Assembly: GCA_910574865.1 (NCBI GenBank) | Contig: CAJTDN010000011.1 | Coordinates: forward strand, 124,001 to 188,000 | Source of the DNA: Lachnospiraceae bacterium | GTDB lineage: Bacteria > Bacillota > Clostridia > Lachnospirales > Lachnospiraceae | Direction: 5' to 3' | Length of the DNA stretch: 64,000 nucleotides | Shown here: piece by piece, positions 24,115-33,209 of the stretch | How positions within the stretch are numbered: position 1 is the stretch's first letter | How the letters are laid out: the number at the start of each line of letters is the position of its first letter | Made by a program: the position numbers and the translations under genes | The notes under the pieces: generated by a model | Seen by the model: only the letters and a program-made list of their open reading frames with translations | Told to the model about the DNA's origin: nothing | The model's database searches: none

Positions 24115-24226
24115 TCTCCTTCAACCCTATCCCGTCCAATTCCAGTCCTATCCAGCCCTATTTATTGCAACTTCATTCCCCTGCCCGGACGCGTATGTCT
24201 GCAACCACATTCAAACCTTCCGCGCA

Positions 24227-27200
24227 TTATTCAATAAACACCTTCTCACATTTCAGAATGGCATCAAAAATCTCCTGCCGCATCATGACTTCATCCGGAA
24301 TCCTTCCCTCACCGATATATTTCCGGATAATCGTGCCGCTGATTTCCACCCGGTTCGTATTGTAATGCCCGCAAGTGTTGTCCGTCACGACCTGCTTGCA
24401 TTTCGTGCAATAATACGGCTCCCGCGTCAGCAAAAGCTCGATTCCCAGGTCATGCTCCGCCATCAATTTCCTTGCCAGCTCGTGCGCGTCGTACGCCCCG
24501 TAATATCCGCCGACCCCCGCATGGTCGCGCCCGATGGTAAAATGCGTACAGCCCAGGTTCCTGCGGATGATGGCATGGAATATGGCCTCGCGCGGTCCCG
24601 CATAACGCATCTGGGTCCTAAGCCCCGCCATATACACCCGCTCCGAAGGATAAAACTCTTTCATCATCGCCTCATAGGCGGCAACCACCGCCGCCTCGGT
24701 AAAGTCCCCCTTTTTCTTCCAGCCTGTAATCGGGTTGATGAACAGCCCGTCGCAAACCTCCAGCCCCAACCGCTGGATGTGCTCGTGCGCCTTGTGGATG
24801 GGATTGCGCGTCTGGAAACCCACCACCGTCTTCCAGCCCTTTTCCTTGAAAATCCGTTTCGTCTCCTCCGGCTTCAGCGCCCCGTCCAGCAATTCGCGAT
24901 TCAACAGCCTTGTCCTGCCGCCGATACGGTAAGGGCTCCTCTCATGCTCCTTTTTCACTCCCGGGTGCGCGTCCTCCAAAGTGCCAAACACCTTCTTGAT
25001 GTCCGCGTCCGTCATCTCGTACTTGTCCTCCACGTCGATTGAGGCCACCGCCTCGCCTCGGAACAGCAAATCCAGCGTCTCTGGAGCAGCCAATTCTTCA
25101 TAGACCGCCTGCGGCACGTCCAGCGTCACCGGAATCGTGAACACCTCCCCGTCCGCCATCGTATATCGATCGATGACGGAGCGGAAATCCTTCTCTCTCA
25201 TGAACCCGTCAAGCGGATACAAAAGCCCCGTCTCAATATTGATAATGTCTTGTAACGTCTCCTCGTTAATTTCAACTTGCAAATGCCTCTGGTATTTCTC
25301 CGTCAAATATGAAAATGTCGTATCAGGCACCAGTTTTCGTATCGTTTCCCAGTCCCCGTTTTCCAACGCCTCCCTTACCCTGCTTGCCGAAATCACATTT
25401 CCGTCCTTTTTCAGCCGAGGAATTTCTTCAAACCCGATTCCATGGCGCGAAAGAATCATTTCCAATGTCCGATTATACTGTCTTGTCACGGTGTCCAGTG
25501 GTTCCGTTCCCACAAAACGCACCCGGATGTTCGCAGCCGGCGCAATCTCATTGGCGAAAAGAGTAACGTCTTGTGAACTGTCCACCACCCGGTCCTGCAG
25601 TTGCGACTTGTTAAAATATTCTGAAAATGTCAAGGACGAAAGGACAAATTTCCCACTCTCGACCACACGGACATTTTCCAAGCCTTCACATCCAGCCCTC
25701 ACAAGGCGAATCCGGTCTTCGAACGAGAAAAATGACTTGTCTTCCTGCACCACGAACACAATCAACATGTCACACTTCTTCGCGCACGTTTCAATCAAAT
25801 AGCGATGCCCCAGGGTAAAAGGATTGCAATTCATGACGATGGCACCAACCAGTTCCTTGAGCTTAGAATACTCTGAATAAATCTTTTCCAGCTTCTTCTT
25901 ATACGCTTCCAATTCAGCCAGTTGCGTCTCCGCCAAGTTATAATTTTCCTTGCAAATTTGATGAGGCGGCTGTTTCTCCGACAAACTCTCCCGGAAAAAG
26001 TCATGTTCCCGAAGTGTGTCCAGCAGCCCCTCCGCCACAAGGCCGTGCGCTTCTTCCGTCACATGCATGTCGTCATAAAATAATTCACCATGCCGATAAG
26101 GACGAACGTCCAGTTCCTTATTATAGGAAATCACCCTTCCCCCGGCTCCAATCACGATATCTCCCGATTTCAGCGGCAACGCTTTTAAAATAGCCAATAT
26201 TTCTTTCTGCCAGTCCATGCCGTCCAATGCAAAACCGTAGTTTTCCACAAGAAAAGACTCCCCGGGCGCATAGATATTCAGCAATTTCTGCAGCTGCGAG
26301 GCAAGCGTCCCCTCATCCCGCACCCCTATGCCAAGCCAGATACAGCCACCCACGATATATATTGTGCGCTTAAACTTCTCCGGTTGCCAAAGAGTTTTCC
26401 GATGCCCGTCCACGATATTCAAATATTTTCCTTTATAATCCTCAAAATGCCTGGCCCCATCCACGCCCACATAGGATTTCGGCGGGGTCAGCACTTCCAA
26501 AACACCTGTCGGCTCTTTTATATGTTTCGTCAAAACCGGAGACAACATGGGATCCTGGTAAAACTTTGTGTAGTGGATTTGTTCCTTTAAAATCCATTTT
26601 TCGTTTTTCGATAAATGCTCTTCTGGAAATTCCGGGAACCTTGCATTCAGAAACACCACCCCGGGAACGCCCTCCACGAATTCCCTCAAGGCAGAACGCA
26701 TTCCTAAATGCGAAGCAACCAAGTCCTCCGAATATGTATCAAAATTAGAAGAATCGACCACGACATCGTTTTCCTTGTCATAAATGACGAAAAACAGCCC
26801 CCGGTTCCCAATCCGCCTTTCTTTTCCGTCAATCATCACGCTGCACATGCGTGGCGAATCCACCTTCTGCATTCCCGCGCTTTTTACAAGGACATCCGCT
26901 TTCCCCAGCTTGCATCTTATGCTGACGGAATGCGTGTCAGAAATCTTTTCGTCCACCTTGCGTCCTTCATCTATCACGGCACAGTAAGACACCCTCCACT
27001 TGTTCCAAAGGTTGATATCCAGTCCCAATGTCCGAAGTCTCTCGCCCATCTCCTCGGTAAATCTGCTGCTCCCGCAAGGAGTATCCCTTGATGTGATAAT
27101 GATGGAGTACCCGTCTTCCTCTGCCTGGCGGAGCAAGTCAATATAACGCGAAAAATCCGCTTCCGCCCAAAACACCTCCGCGCTGGTACGCTCAATCTCA

Positions 27201-27523
27201 ATGGCATCCAATCCCTTTTTGACATCATCAAGCCTCTCCAGCACGTTCCCGCAATCTGCTCCCCTATCACAACACGCCGAGCATGTTTGCTCCCGTGATT
27301 CAATCATGGAAGACAGCGTGCCCCCCAATGCTTCTAAAGCACTCACCAGTTGGCTGGTATTTGCAATCCCTTCCACATATCGCGTGATTTCATCTACAAA
27401 AAACAACATGTCCGAGACAAGCCGTCCCCTCGCGTCAGCATTTCCCATTTCTGACAATATATCTGCCGCCTCTTGCAACGTTCCCAGTAATTCACATATT
27501 TTTCCATGTTGCAGCTTTCTCAT
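24227..27523 (-). CDS. Giant fusion: ILEI-like, SGNH-like, CitC-type nucleotidyltransferase and ATP sulfurylase
   Basis: A 1098-residue protein. Residues about 1-110 are helical. About 110-290 resembles the interleukin-like EMT inducer domain (VMIDGKERRIGNRGLFFVIYD). About 310-530 looks SGNH-hydrolase-like (YIVGGCIWLGIGVRDEGT, ending DDMHVTEEAH). About 555-745 is a citrate-lyase-ligase-type nucleotidyltransferase (NCNPFTLGHRYLIE, ISASRVREAL). About 750-1098 is ATP sulfurylase with RNPIHKAHE and GRDHAGVG intact, which makes APS from ATP and sulfate. APS kinase is encoded next door, so this should feed PAPS to the sulfotransferase-like protein. The start at 27523 follows GAGGAGGAG; upstream in-frame codons precede that site. 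Confidence 0.85.
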   Translation of the reverse strand: MRKLQHGKICELLGTLQEAADILSEMGNADARGRLVSDMLFFVDEITRYVEGIANTSQLVSALEALGGTLSSMIESREQTCSACCDRGADCGNVLERLDDVKKGLDAIEIERTSAEVFWAEADFSRYIDLLRQAEEDGYSIIITSRDTPCGSSRFTEEMGERLRTLGLDINLWNKWRVSYCAVIDEGRKVDEKISDTHSVSIRCKLGKADVLVKSAGMQKVDSPRMCSVMIDGKERRIGNRGLFFVIYDKENDVVVDSSNFDTYSEDLVASHLGMRSALREFVEGVPGVVFLNARFPEFPEEHLSKNEKWILKEQIHYTKFYQDPMLSPVLTKHIKEPTGVLEVLTPPKSYVGVDGARHFEDYKGKYLNIVDGHRKTLWQPEKFKRTIYIVGGCIWLGIGVRDEGTLASQLQKLLNIYAPGESFLVENYGFALDGMDWQKEILAILKALPLKSGDIVIGAGGRVISYNKELDVRPYRHGELFYDDMHVTEEAHGLVAEGLLDTLREHDFFRESLSEKQPPHQICKENYNLAETQLAELEAYKKKLEKIYSEYSKLKELVGAIVMNCNPFTLGHRYLIETCAKKCDMLIVFVVQEDKSFFSFEDRIRLVRAGCEGLENVRVVESGKFVLSSLTFSEYFNKSQLQDRVVDSSQDVTLFANEIAPAANIRVRFVGTEPLDTVTRQYNRTLEMILSRHGIGFEEIPRLKKDGNVISASRVREALENGDWETIRKLVPDTTFSYLTEKYQRHLQVEINEETLQDIINIETGLLYPLDGFMREKDFRSVIDRYTMADGEVFTIPVTLDVPQAVYEELAAPETLDLLFRGEAVASIDVEDKYEMTDADIKKVFGTLEDAHPGVKKEHERSPYRIGGRTRLLNRELLDGALKPEETKRIFKEKGWKTVVGFQTRNPIHKAHEHIQRLGLEVCDGLFINPITGWKKKGDFTEAAVVAAYEAMMKEFYPSERVYMAGLRTQMRYAGPREAIFHAIIRRNLGCTHFTIGRDHAGVGGYYGAYDAHELARKLMAEHDLGIELLLTREPYYCTKCKQVVTDNTCGHYNTNRVEISGTIIRKYIGEGRIPDEVMMRQEIFDAILKCEKVFIE

Positions 27524-27602
27524 CAAGTACTCCTCCTCACACCATACCGCAAATAGATTTTTCGCCAATCCCTTGGCATTTGTACCTCTTTACAAGCCCT
27601 TT

Positions 27603-28115
27603 TCACCCACATCCCCCATACTTATCCTCAACATAATCCAGCACCGCCCGGTACGTCTCCTCCACCGACATCTTGTCCACTTCCAGCACCAAGTCCGGGT
27701 TCAACGGCTCATCAAACGCCGTGTCAATCCCCACGATTTGCGTCTTACCCACGTTCTCTTGATACATGCCCTTGACGTCGTTTTTCATGCTGGCCTGCAA
27801 GTCCTTCTTCAAATAAATCTCGTTATACCCGGATATCTTCCTCCTGGCGAGCTGCCGCAAATGCTCCAGCGGCCCGATGTTGCAAATGATTCCGATAATG
27901 TCATTTCGATCCAGAAGATACGCCCCGAGAATAATCCGCTTGATGTTCGCCTCCCGGTCGGCGTCCGAATAGCCCAAGTCGCGGTCGAACAAATCCCGCA
28001 CCTCGTCCCCGTCCAGCAGATAACACTTCTTACCCAGTTCCTTAAAATGTGCTTCCAACTTTCTCCCGATGGTGGTCTTGCCCGCCCCGGAAATACCAAT
28101 TAACCAAAGAATCAT
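27603..28115 (-). CDS. cysC: Adenylyl-sulfate kinase (APS kinase)
   Basis: A 170-residue kinase with the P-loop GISGAGKTT at residues 7-15, LLDGDEVRDLF, DREANIKR and the ICNIGPLEHLRQLAR segment of CysC. It converts APS to PAPS, the sulfate donor. The start at 28115 sits behind AGGAGGGAT; a longer reading to 28172 runs through the ribosome site. Together with the ATP sulfurylase part of the next gene it forms a complete PAPS route placed in a glycan locus rather than with cysteine genes. Confidence 0.92.
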   Translation of the reverse strand: MILWLIGISGAGKTTIGRKLEAHFKELGKKCYLLDGDEVRDLFDRDLGYSDADREANIKRIILGAYLLDRNDIIGIICNIGPLEHLRQLARRKISGYNEIYLKKDLQASMKNDVKGMYQENVGKTQIVGIDTAFDEPLNPDLVLEVDKMSVEETYRAVLDYVEDKYGGCG

Positions 28116-28207
28116 ATAAATCCCTCCTATTTTTTCCGCCGGTTCCTTCGTTTTCTGGAAATCCCGCCTCACGATTCCTATAATCCGTCCAAATTGGAAA
28201 TCTTGTC

Positions 28208-30898
28208 CTAGAATCCAATTTCGTTGTAATATACCCTTTCCGGTGAAATCCCCATAGCCTCAAATTCATGCCCTATACTCCGGCCATACCGGCTTGAAGT
28301 TACTAATATATTGTACTCCTTGTATGTACCGCACAGTTCCTCCGGCACAAACACTTCTTTTCCTTCAAAAACATATGGATGCGCCCCCGCCTTCTTGTCA
28401 CTATACAGCATCCTCTTCCGCAAATCCTCACTCATTAACGCCAACATCCCCTTGCAGTCATTTCCCGTACCATATAAAATCAACTTGTCATGACTTTTTA
28501 TATACTCCATCATCCTTGCGATTTTCTCTTCATTAAATTTTGCCACCCGCTCTTTTGCCGTTTGTTTTAATTCAAATCGCTCGAATTCTGGACTAATATC
28601 GTCCAACACCATATGTTTCCTGACGTTCCACAACTGCCAGCTTATCCATTCCCGCATGTTTAAATCCTCGGACTCATCCCTGCCAAATATCTTTTTCTCG
28701 TCGAAACGAAATGGCTTAAGGAACAAATCCTGCAGCTCCCTGCGGGAAAATTTCAGACAATTCTCATAAACATAACCATATCTTTTTTGATAGGGACTGC
28801 ATGCGATGGAGATTCGAAAACGGTCAAATTCTGAAAGGAAGTCCTCATAATCATTGAACACGGCTTTCAAATCAAAATCCACGCTGCCACGATACGCCAA
28901 TGGCGCACCCGCGCTCGTAGTCTGCATCATCGCATCCGACCACTTTATGCCAAGCCTCTCACAAACCTCCGACAATTTTTCCCGGGGATTCACCTTGATA
29001 TCCTCAAAACGCATCTTGAACTCTTTCCAATGACGATATGGAAAACAACTCTCGCCCATCCCCGACAAATCTGAAAACATTACTCGGTACGCCGATGGTG
29101 CAATCCATTTATCCATCATCCTTGCGCATGCCGAACCGGTTCTCACGACATTGTTCCTTCGCAATATTATGCTCTGGCCATTCACCCTTTCGTCTTCCAG
29201 CCATAATGCAAAGAAAGGAAATTCCTCCCTGGACGCGAAATGCGGCTCCCAATAGACGACCCGTTTCGAAACATCTTCCATCCGTTCCCCGCCACACATT
29301 TCTGCATAAGCAACCTGGAAAAGCACGAATAATTCCTGGGACGTAAAACTCTCCTTCAGACCCAGCAATCGTTTTGCGCTTTTTTCAAATCCATCCTTGT
29401 TTAGAAAATACATGTCCCTGCTGCCCGCTTCTTCATCATACATTTCCCAAAATGCGTCCAGCACCTTGTCAGAGTCCATGTTTGCCAGCCGTATGCAGTA
29501 ATAAAACAAGTTTTCATTCAAATCAGAATATGGCATCACCAAAACCTCCGGGTGCCCGTCCATCACGCCTCGAAAGAAAACATTCCCGCTCCATCCGGGA
29601 ATGTCCCCCAGAAGTATTCCCCTGGGCAGCAACCCCGAAATCCCATACTTTTCCTCGCCCTGATTCAAATATGAATCTATCAAGGCAAAGCAGCGGCTGC
29701 ATACAAAATACTCCGTATAATTTCCAAATCCCATCTCCCCGAGCAGATGTCCTAACTTGTTTTTATTCGCCTCGCCTACCTCCTTCAAACGATTATGGTA
29801 ATCCGGCACGACCAAACACAAAATATCGTTTTCCCCCGCTGAAACATCCCGTCCCAACTCTATATATTTTACCGTTACTTCCCCACCTTCCACGGTTTCC
29901 AAATAGTCCGACAGCAATTGGCAAAGCCGTCTGTCGCCGGTCAGCCAGACTCTTTTTTGGTGCAATACATGAACCAGATTTCCGACAGGAATATCCGTGT
30001 AATCCTTAAGGAGGAAATACTGCCGATTCCTCTCATATCCGCAATAATCAAAGTACTCGGTCAGCTCCTCGCCCAACGCGCCATGCTTATCCTTACAATT
30101 AATAAATATCGGTGATGAAAAGCGGCACGTCGCGTCCGGGATGCCCATCACTTCCTTCCCCAGCAGCCGTTTTGTTCCATCGCACCGCTTCACGGCAAAT
30201 GCGCAAATATCGACGCCCCTTCCCATAAGTAAATCGCATGCGTCCTGCGCCTCCCTATCGTCTCCCAGGATAACAATTTCACGCTTGTCTTCTAGATACC
30301 GTACCAATTCATCAAAATCGCCAATGGTATCTTGTACGTTCCCCCGCAGCACGTTTTCTTCATAAATCTTGTCAATGCACTCAAATGCCGGTGACACGCT
30401 CCTTTTCACCAGTTCACGCAAGTCCCCATAATCCGATATCCCCTCCGTATATATCAGCAGTCTGTTCTCTGGTTCCGTCCTGACCTCGTAATTACTTTTG
30501 TAACCGAACCACTCCCAGTATTTCCCCATTACGGATACCCGAACCTTGCATTCCCGCAGATACTCCGCAAAGGAAACGGCAAGTTCGCAGCATCCACAAA
30601 TAACCACTTCTTTGTACTCCGGGAAAACATCCGTGAACTGCAACGCGTCCTTGTTCCCCCGCAGTTCTTTCAACATGCGAAGTTCTCTATTCGCCTCGGA
30701 ATCCTGGAAGCCGCAGGCAAGCAGTAACCCTTCCTCATCTTTAAGGGGGAGCAAGTCTATCATGCCATCCTGCCGCCAAACATGTTTTTTAAAAACAGAT
30801 TTACACTTTTCCCAAATCCGTTCATTCAAAACCAATGGTGTTTCATTTAATCTACACTTTTCGTCTTTATAAAAATCTCCATTCCAAAAGCGAAGCAT
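28208..30898 (-). CDS. Sulfotransferase-like multidomain protein with terminal adaptor
   Basis: An 896-residue protein. Residues about 1-400 hold tandem nucleotide-fold-like segments (VVICGCCELAVSFAEYLREC, EIVILGDDREAQDACDLL) that may be degenerate adaptor domains. About 430-760 resembles sulfotransferases: DIPGWSGNVFFRGVMDGHPEV resembles their 5'-phosphosulfate loop, and RFEDIKVNPREKLSEVCERL their late RxEDLxxxP element. The C-terminus (about 800-896) is the locus adaptor (KLILYGTGNDCKGM, then MLYSDKKAG). PAPS synthesis genes follow directly, which supports glycan sulfation. The start follows AAGGAGGAG. Confidence 0.65.
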   Translation of the reverse strand: MLRFWNGDFYKDEKCRLNETPLVLNERIWEKCKSVFKKHVWRQDGMIDLLPLKDEEGLLLACGFQDSEANRELRMLKELRGNKDALQFTDVFPEYKEVVICGCCELAVSFAEYLRECKVRVSVMGKYWEWFGYKSNYEVRTEPENRLLIYTEGISDYGDLRELVKRSVSPAFECIDKIYEENVLRGNVQDTIGDFDELVRYLEDKREIVILGDDREAQDACDLLMGRGVDICAFAVKRCDGTKRLLGKEVMGIPDATCRFSSPIFINCKDKHGALGEELTEYFDYCGYERNRQYFLLKDYTDIPVGNLVHVLHQKRVWLTGDRRLCQLLSDYLETVEGGEVTVKYIELGRDVSAGENDILCLVVPDYHNRLKEVGEANKNKLGHLLGEMGFGNYTEYFVCSRCFALIDSYLNQGEEKYGISGLLPRGILLGDIPGWSGNVFFRGVMDGHPEVLVMPYSDLNENLFYYCIRLANMDSDKVLDAFWEMYDEEAGSRDMYFLNKDGFEKSAKRLLGLKESFTSQELFVLFQVAYAEMCGGERMEDVSKRVVYWEPHFASREEFPFFALWLEDERVNGQSIILRRNNVVRTGSACARMMDKWIAPSAYRVMFSDLSGMGESCFPYRHWKEFKMRFEDIKVNPREKLSEVCERLGIKWSDAMMQTTSAGAPLAYRGSVDFDLKAVFNDYEDFLSEFDRFRISIACSPYQKRYGYVYENCLKFSRRELQDLFLKPFRFDEKKIFGRDESEDLNMREWISWQLWNVRKHMVLDDISPEFERFELKQTAKERVAKFNEEKIARMMEYIKSHDKLILYGTGNDCKGMLALMSEDLRKRMLYSDKKAGAHPYVFEGKEVFVPEELCGTYKEYNILVTSSRYGRSIGHEFEAMGISPERVYYNEIGF

Positions 30899-31004
30899 TT
30901 ACTCCTCCTTCTCATATACTTTTACCAATTTATGGTCACTCGCTTCACACACATAGGCAAAGCCGGATGCCACCCTTGTCCGCCGCAACTAGCGTTTATC
31001 GTTT

Positions 31005-33206
31005 TTAATCCTCCGGAAATCCAACTTCGTAGTCTTCATCCCTTCCAAAGTAAAATTCCCTTTTAAATAGATAACCTCTTTGCTCCCAATATTGATATAT
31101 GTCCATAACTTCCAATCTCCCATATAAGCTCCTGCTTTCCTCTTTCAACTCTTCCAGGTAAATCTTGGAAGACAATAATATGGCTTGTATCGTGTCAGGA
31201 AGCCGTTCTCCCGGCTCGAAAATGGGGATTTCAAGTTTCGCACATATGCACTGCTTACTTTTGTCAATAATACCGCCTATTTTCTTTTTGTTCGTTTCTG
31301 TAAGTAAGCCATACAATTGTCGTGAGTGCTCCCCGCCCATTCTCAGCGCAACGCTACCCTCCGCATACATGGCAAACTTTTCATTTAACAGTTTTTCGAT
31401 AGCACAAACCGTATTTTTCACATTCTCATATGCCTTATATGCATATGTCGTATATTGAAACTTCGAGTCTAAATCCAATTCCTTTGGAGATTCACCCGCC
31501 AACTTCCGCAGCTCCTTAAAATACGCCAACTCTTTTTTTGTCCCCTCTAACAATATGGCTTTCTCCTGCCCTTGCTCATAAAACAATTCTTCTCCCGTTT
31601 TCATGCGGAGGTAAATACCGTCTTTTATGACTCCCCTATAACCAAAAAGCCATTTTAAATCAATTCCTGTCTTTTCATTCAAAAGCGTTCTCAGATTGTT
31701 CTTATTATAGTAACCCACGTCCTGAATCGGAACATACTCCCTATCCCATGCCAGTTCATCTACCTTTTGCTTTTTCAATAACCGGCACATTATTTTATTA
31801 AAGTCCAAAAGGCAAAATAATTTCATAATTTCCTTTGCCTCCCATGACGCATGATATACTTGGAAATGTACATGAAACCATTTCCATCCACCTTCATATC
31901 CATGGTCACTCATATAAATCCTATAAAATCCGTCCCCCAGGAGTTCGTCATAAAAACGTAACTGTGCATCCAACTCTTTGTTTTGTTCTTTGCGAGCCGC
32001 CCTCGTTGCATATTGTTTTTCAAACGAATCCCTTCGGACACTTAGCATGGGAAGGTGCAATTCCAGAAAGGCGTGCGCCAGATATACGGTCTTTTGTTCA
32101 CTTTGCAATATTACCCGGAGAAGGTTCCAAAACACTTCCGAACAAGGTGTCACCCTTGTCAGTCCGGTACAATGATTATATTCCGATGGAAATAGCACGC
32201 TCAAGCAGTCGCTTATCAGCTCAAATTGATAGCCTTGATCCATAATATTTTTCAGCAGCGGACTATTGTCCTTGCCGATATGGTTCACCCGATATCCAAA
32301 ATCATCCACCTGGTGCATCTCGCAAAACATGTTCTTGCAAGTGGGTTTTGTGTAAGGTGTTGCTGTATAAGCATTATGAAAATATACGGAATGTTCACGC
32401 CTATTTTGGAGATAGGCAAGTTCCGGCGCATCTTCATAAGACAGCGCATCCAACCAGTAAATGACGATTCCCTCTCGTTGCGTCAACGAAATCCTTTCTT
32501 TTATCTGGGAAAGTAGTTGTCGAACTTCATCCCAACATCGTACCAGCCTGACTTCATCCGTCATCGTATTTAAAATCTTTTCTGCTTCAATAAAATTCCG
32601 CATGCATATCGCGAGAAAAAACAACTTTTCACCAATTCTCTTTCTGTCCGCCCTCTGCATACCATGCCCAATCCTCTTTTTCTGATAATAATATTCATAT
32701 AATACAAGGGATGAGCCGTCCACCGATTTTTCCAACACCCGGCCATCTAATTGAAGCTCTTGACTCATCTTCAACGGAGTGAAAAATCGATAAAACTCCA
32801 TTTGCAGATAAATTCCCTCGTTTTCCAATATGTCATACACCGATTCCGCCTGAAATCCATACCTCCAGAGCCAATGCAAAAGCTCTATCGTCCCCGTATA
32901 GGAAACAATATATATCTTATTCGCGTCACTCAATATCTCTTTATGGTTTTCCAGTTCCTTCGGAGCGCCTATTAACAATGTCCGTATGTTTTCCGTCCTC
33001 GCCCACCCCGAGATTAGTTTTAACGCGTGCTCGTCCATGCTTAAGAACAGAACCTCCCTGCCCGTTTCCGCAAGTCCCCTTACCCACTTTCGGATAAAAT
33101 TGCTTGCTTGTCTTGAAACCCTATATGCCGGATAATGTCTGTCCAGTTCATATTTCTCAATTATTCTCTCAAGTTCCTTGTCTATATCCAGTTTTTCCAT
33201 TTCCAT
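31005..33206 (-). CDS. Sulfatase/phosphotransferase-fold protein with adaptor domains
   Basis: A 733-residue protein. About 1-140 is an adaptor-like region (REVLFLSMDEHALKLISGW, SVYDILENEGIY). About 245-480 fits the alkaline-phosphatase superfamily: VIYWLDALSYEDAPEL provides the first metal Asp, ATPYTKPTCKNMF has a possible Thr nucleophile, and YMSDHGYEGGW is the second metal motif. Such enzymes include sulfatases and phosphoethanolamine or phosphoglycerol transferases; no membrane helices are seen, so it should act in the cytoplasm. About 640-720 is another adaptor (GGEHSRQLYGLL, GGIIDKSKQ). It starts four bases after the preceding stop. Confidence 0.6.
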   Translation of the reverse strand: MEMEKLDIDKELERIIEKYELDRHYPAYRVSRQASNFIRKWVRGLAETGREVLFLSMDEHALKLISGWARTENIRTLLIGAPKELENHKEILSDANKIYIVSYTGTIELLHWLWRYGFQAESVYDILENEGIYLQMEFYRFFTPLKMSQELQLDGRVLEKSVDGSSLVLYEYYYQKKRIGHGMQRADRKRIGEKLFFLAICMRNFIEAEKILNTMTDEVRLVRCWDEVRQLLSQIKERISLTQREGIVIYWLDALSYEDAPELAYLQNRREHSVYFHNAYTATPYTKPTCKNMFCEMHQVDDFGYRVNHIGKDNSPLLKNIMDQGYQFELISDCLSVLFPSEYNHCTGLTRVTPCSEVFWNLLRVILQSEQKTVYLAHAFLELHLPMLSVRRDSFEKQYATRAARKEQNKELDAQLRFYDELLGDGFYRIYMSDHGYEGGWKWFHVHFQVYHASWEAKEIMKLFCLLDFNKIMCRLLKKQKVDELAWDREYVPIQDVGYYNKNNLRTLLNEKTGIDLKWLFGYRGVIKDGIYLRMKTGEELFYEQGQEKAILLEGTKKELAYFKELRKLAGESPKELDLDSKFQYTTYAYKAYENVKNTVCAIEKLLNEKFAMYAEGSVALRMGGEHSRQLYGLLTETNKKKIGGIIDKSKQCICAKLEIPIFEPGERLPDTIQAILLSSKIYLEELKEESRSLYGRLEVMDIYQYWEQRGYLFKREFYFGRDEDYEVGFPED

Positions 33207-33209
33207 CCT

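Noticed and set aside
23990-25042. A 350-codon rightward reading frame
   Set aside because: It lies antisense to the ATP-sulfurylase region of a strongly supported gene and has no family features.
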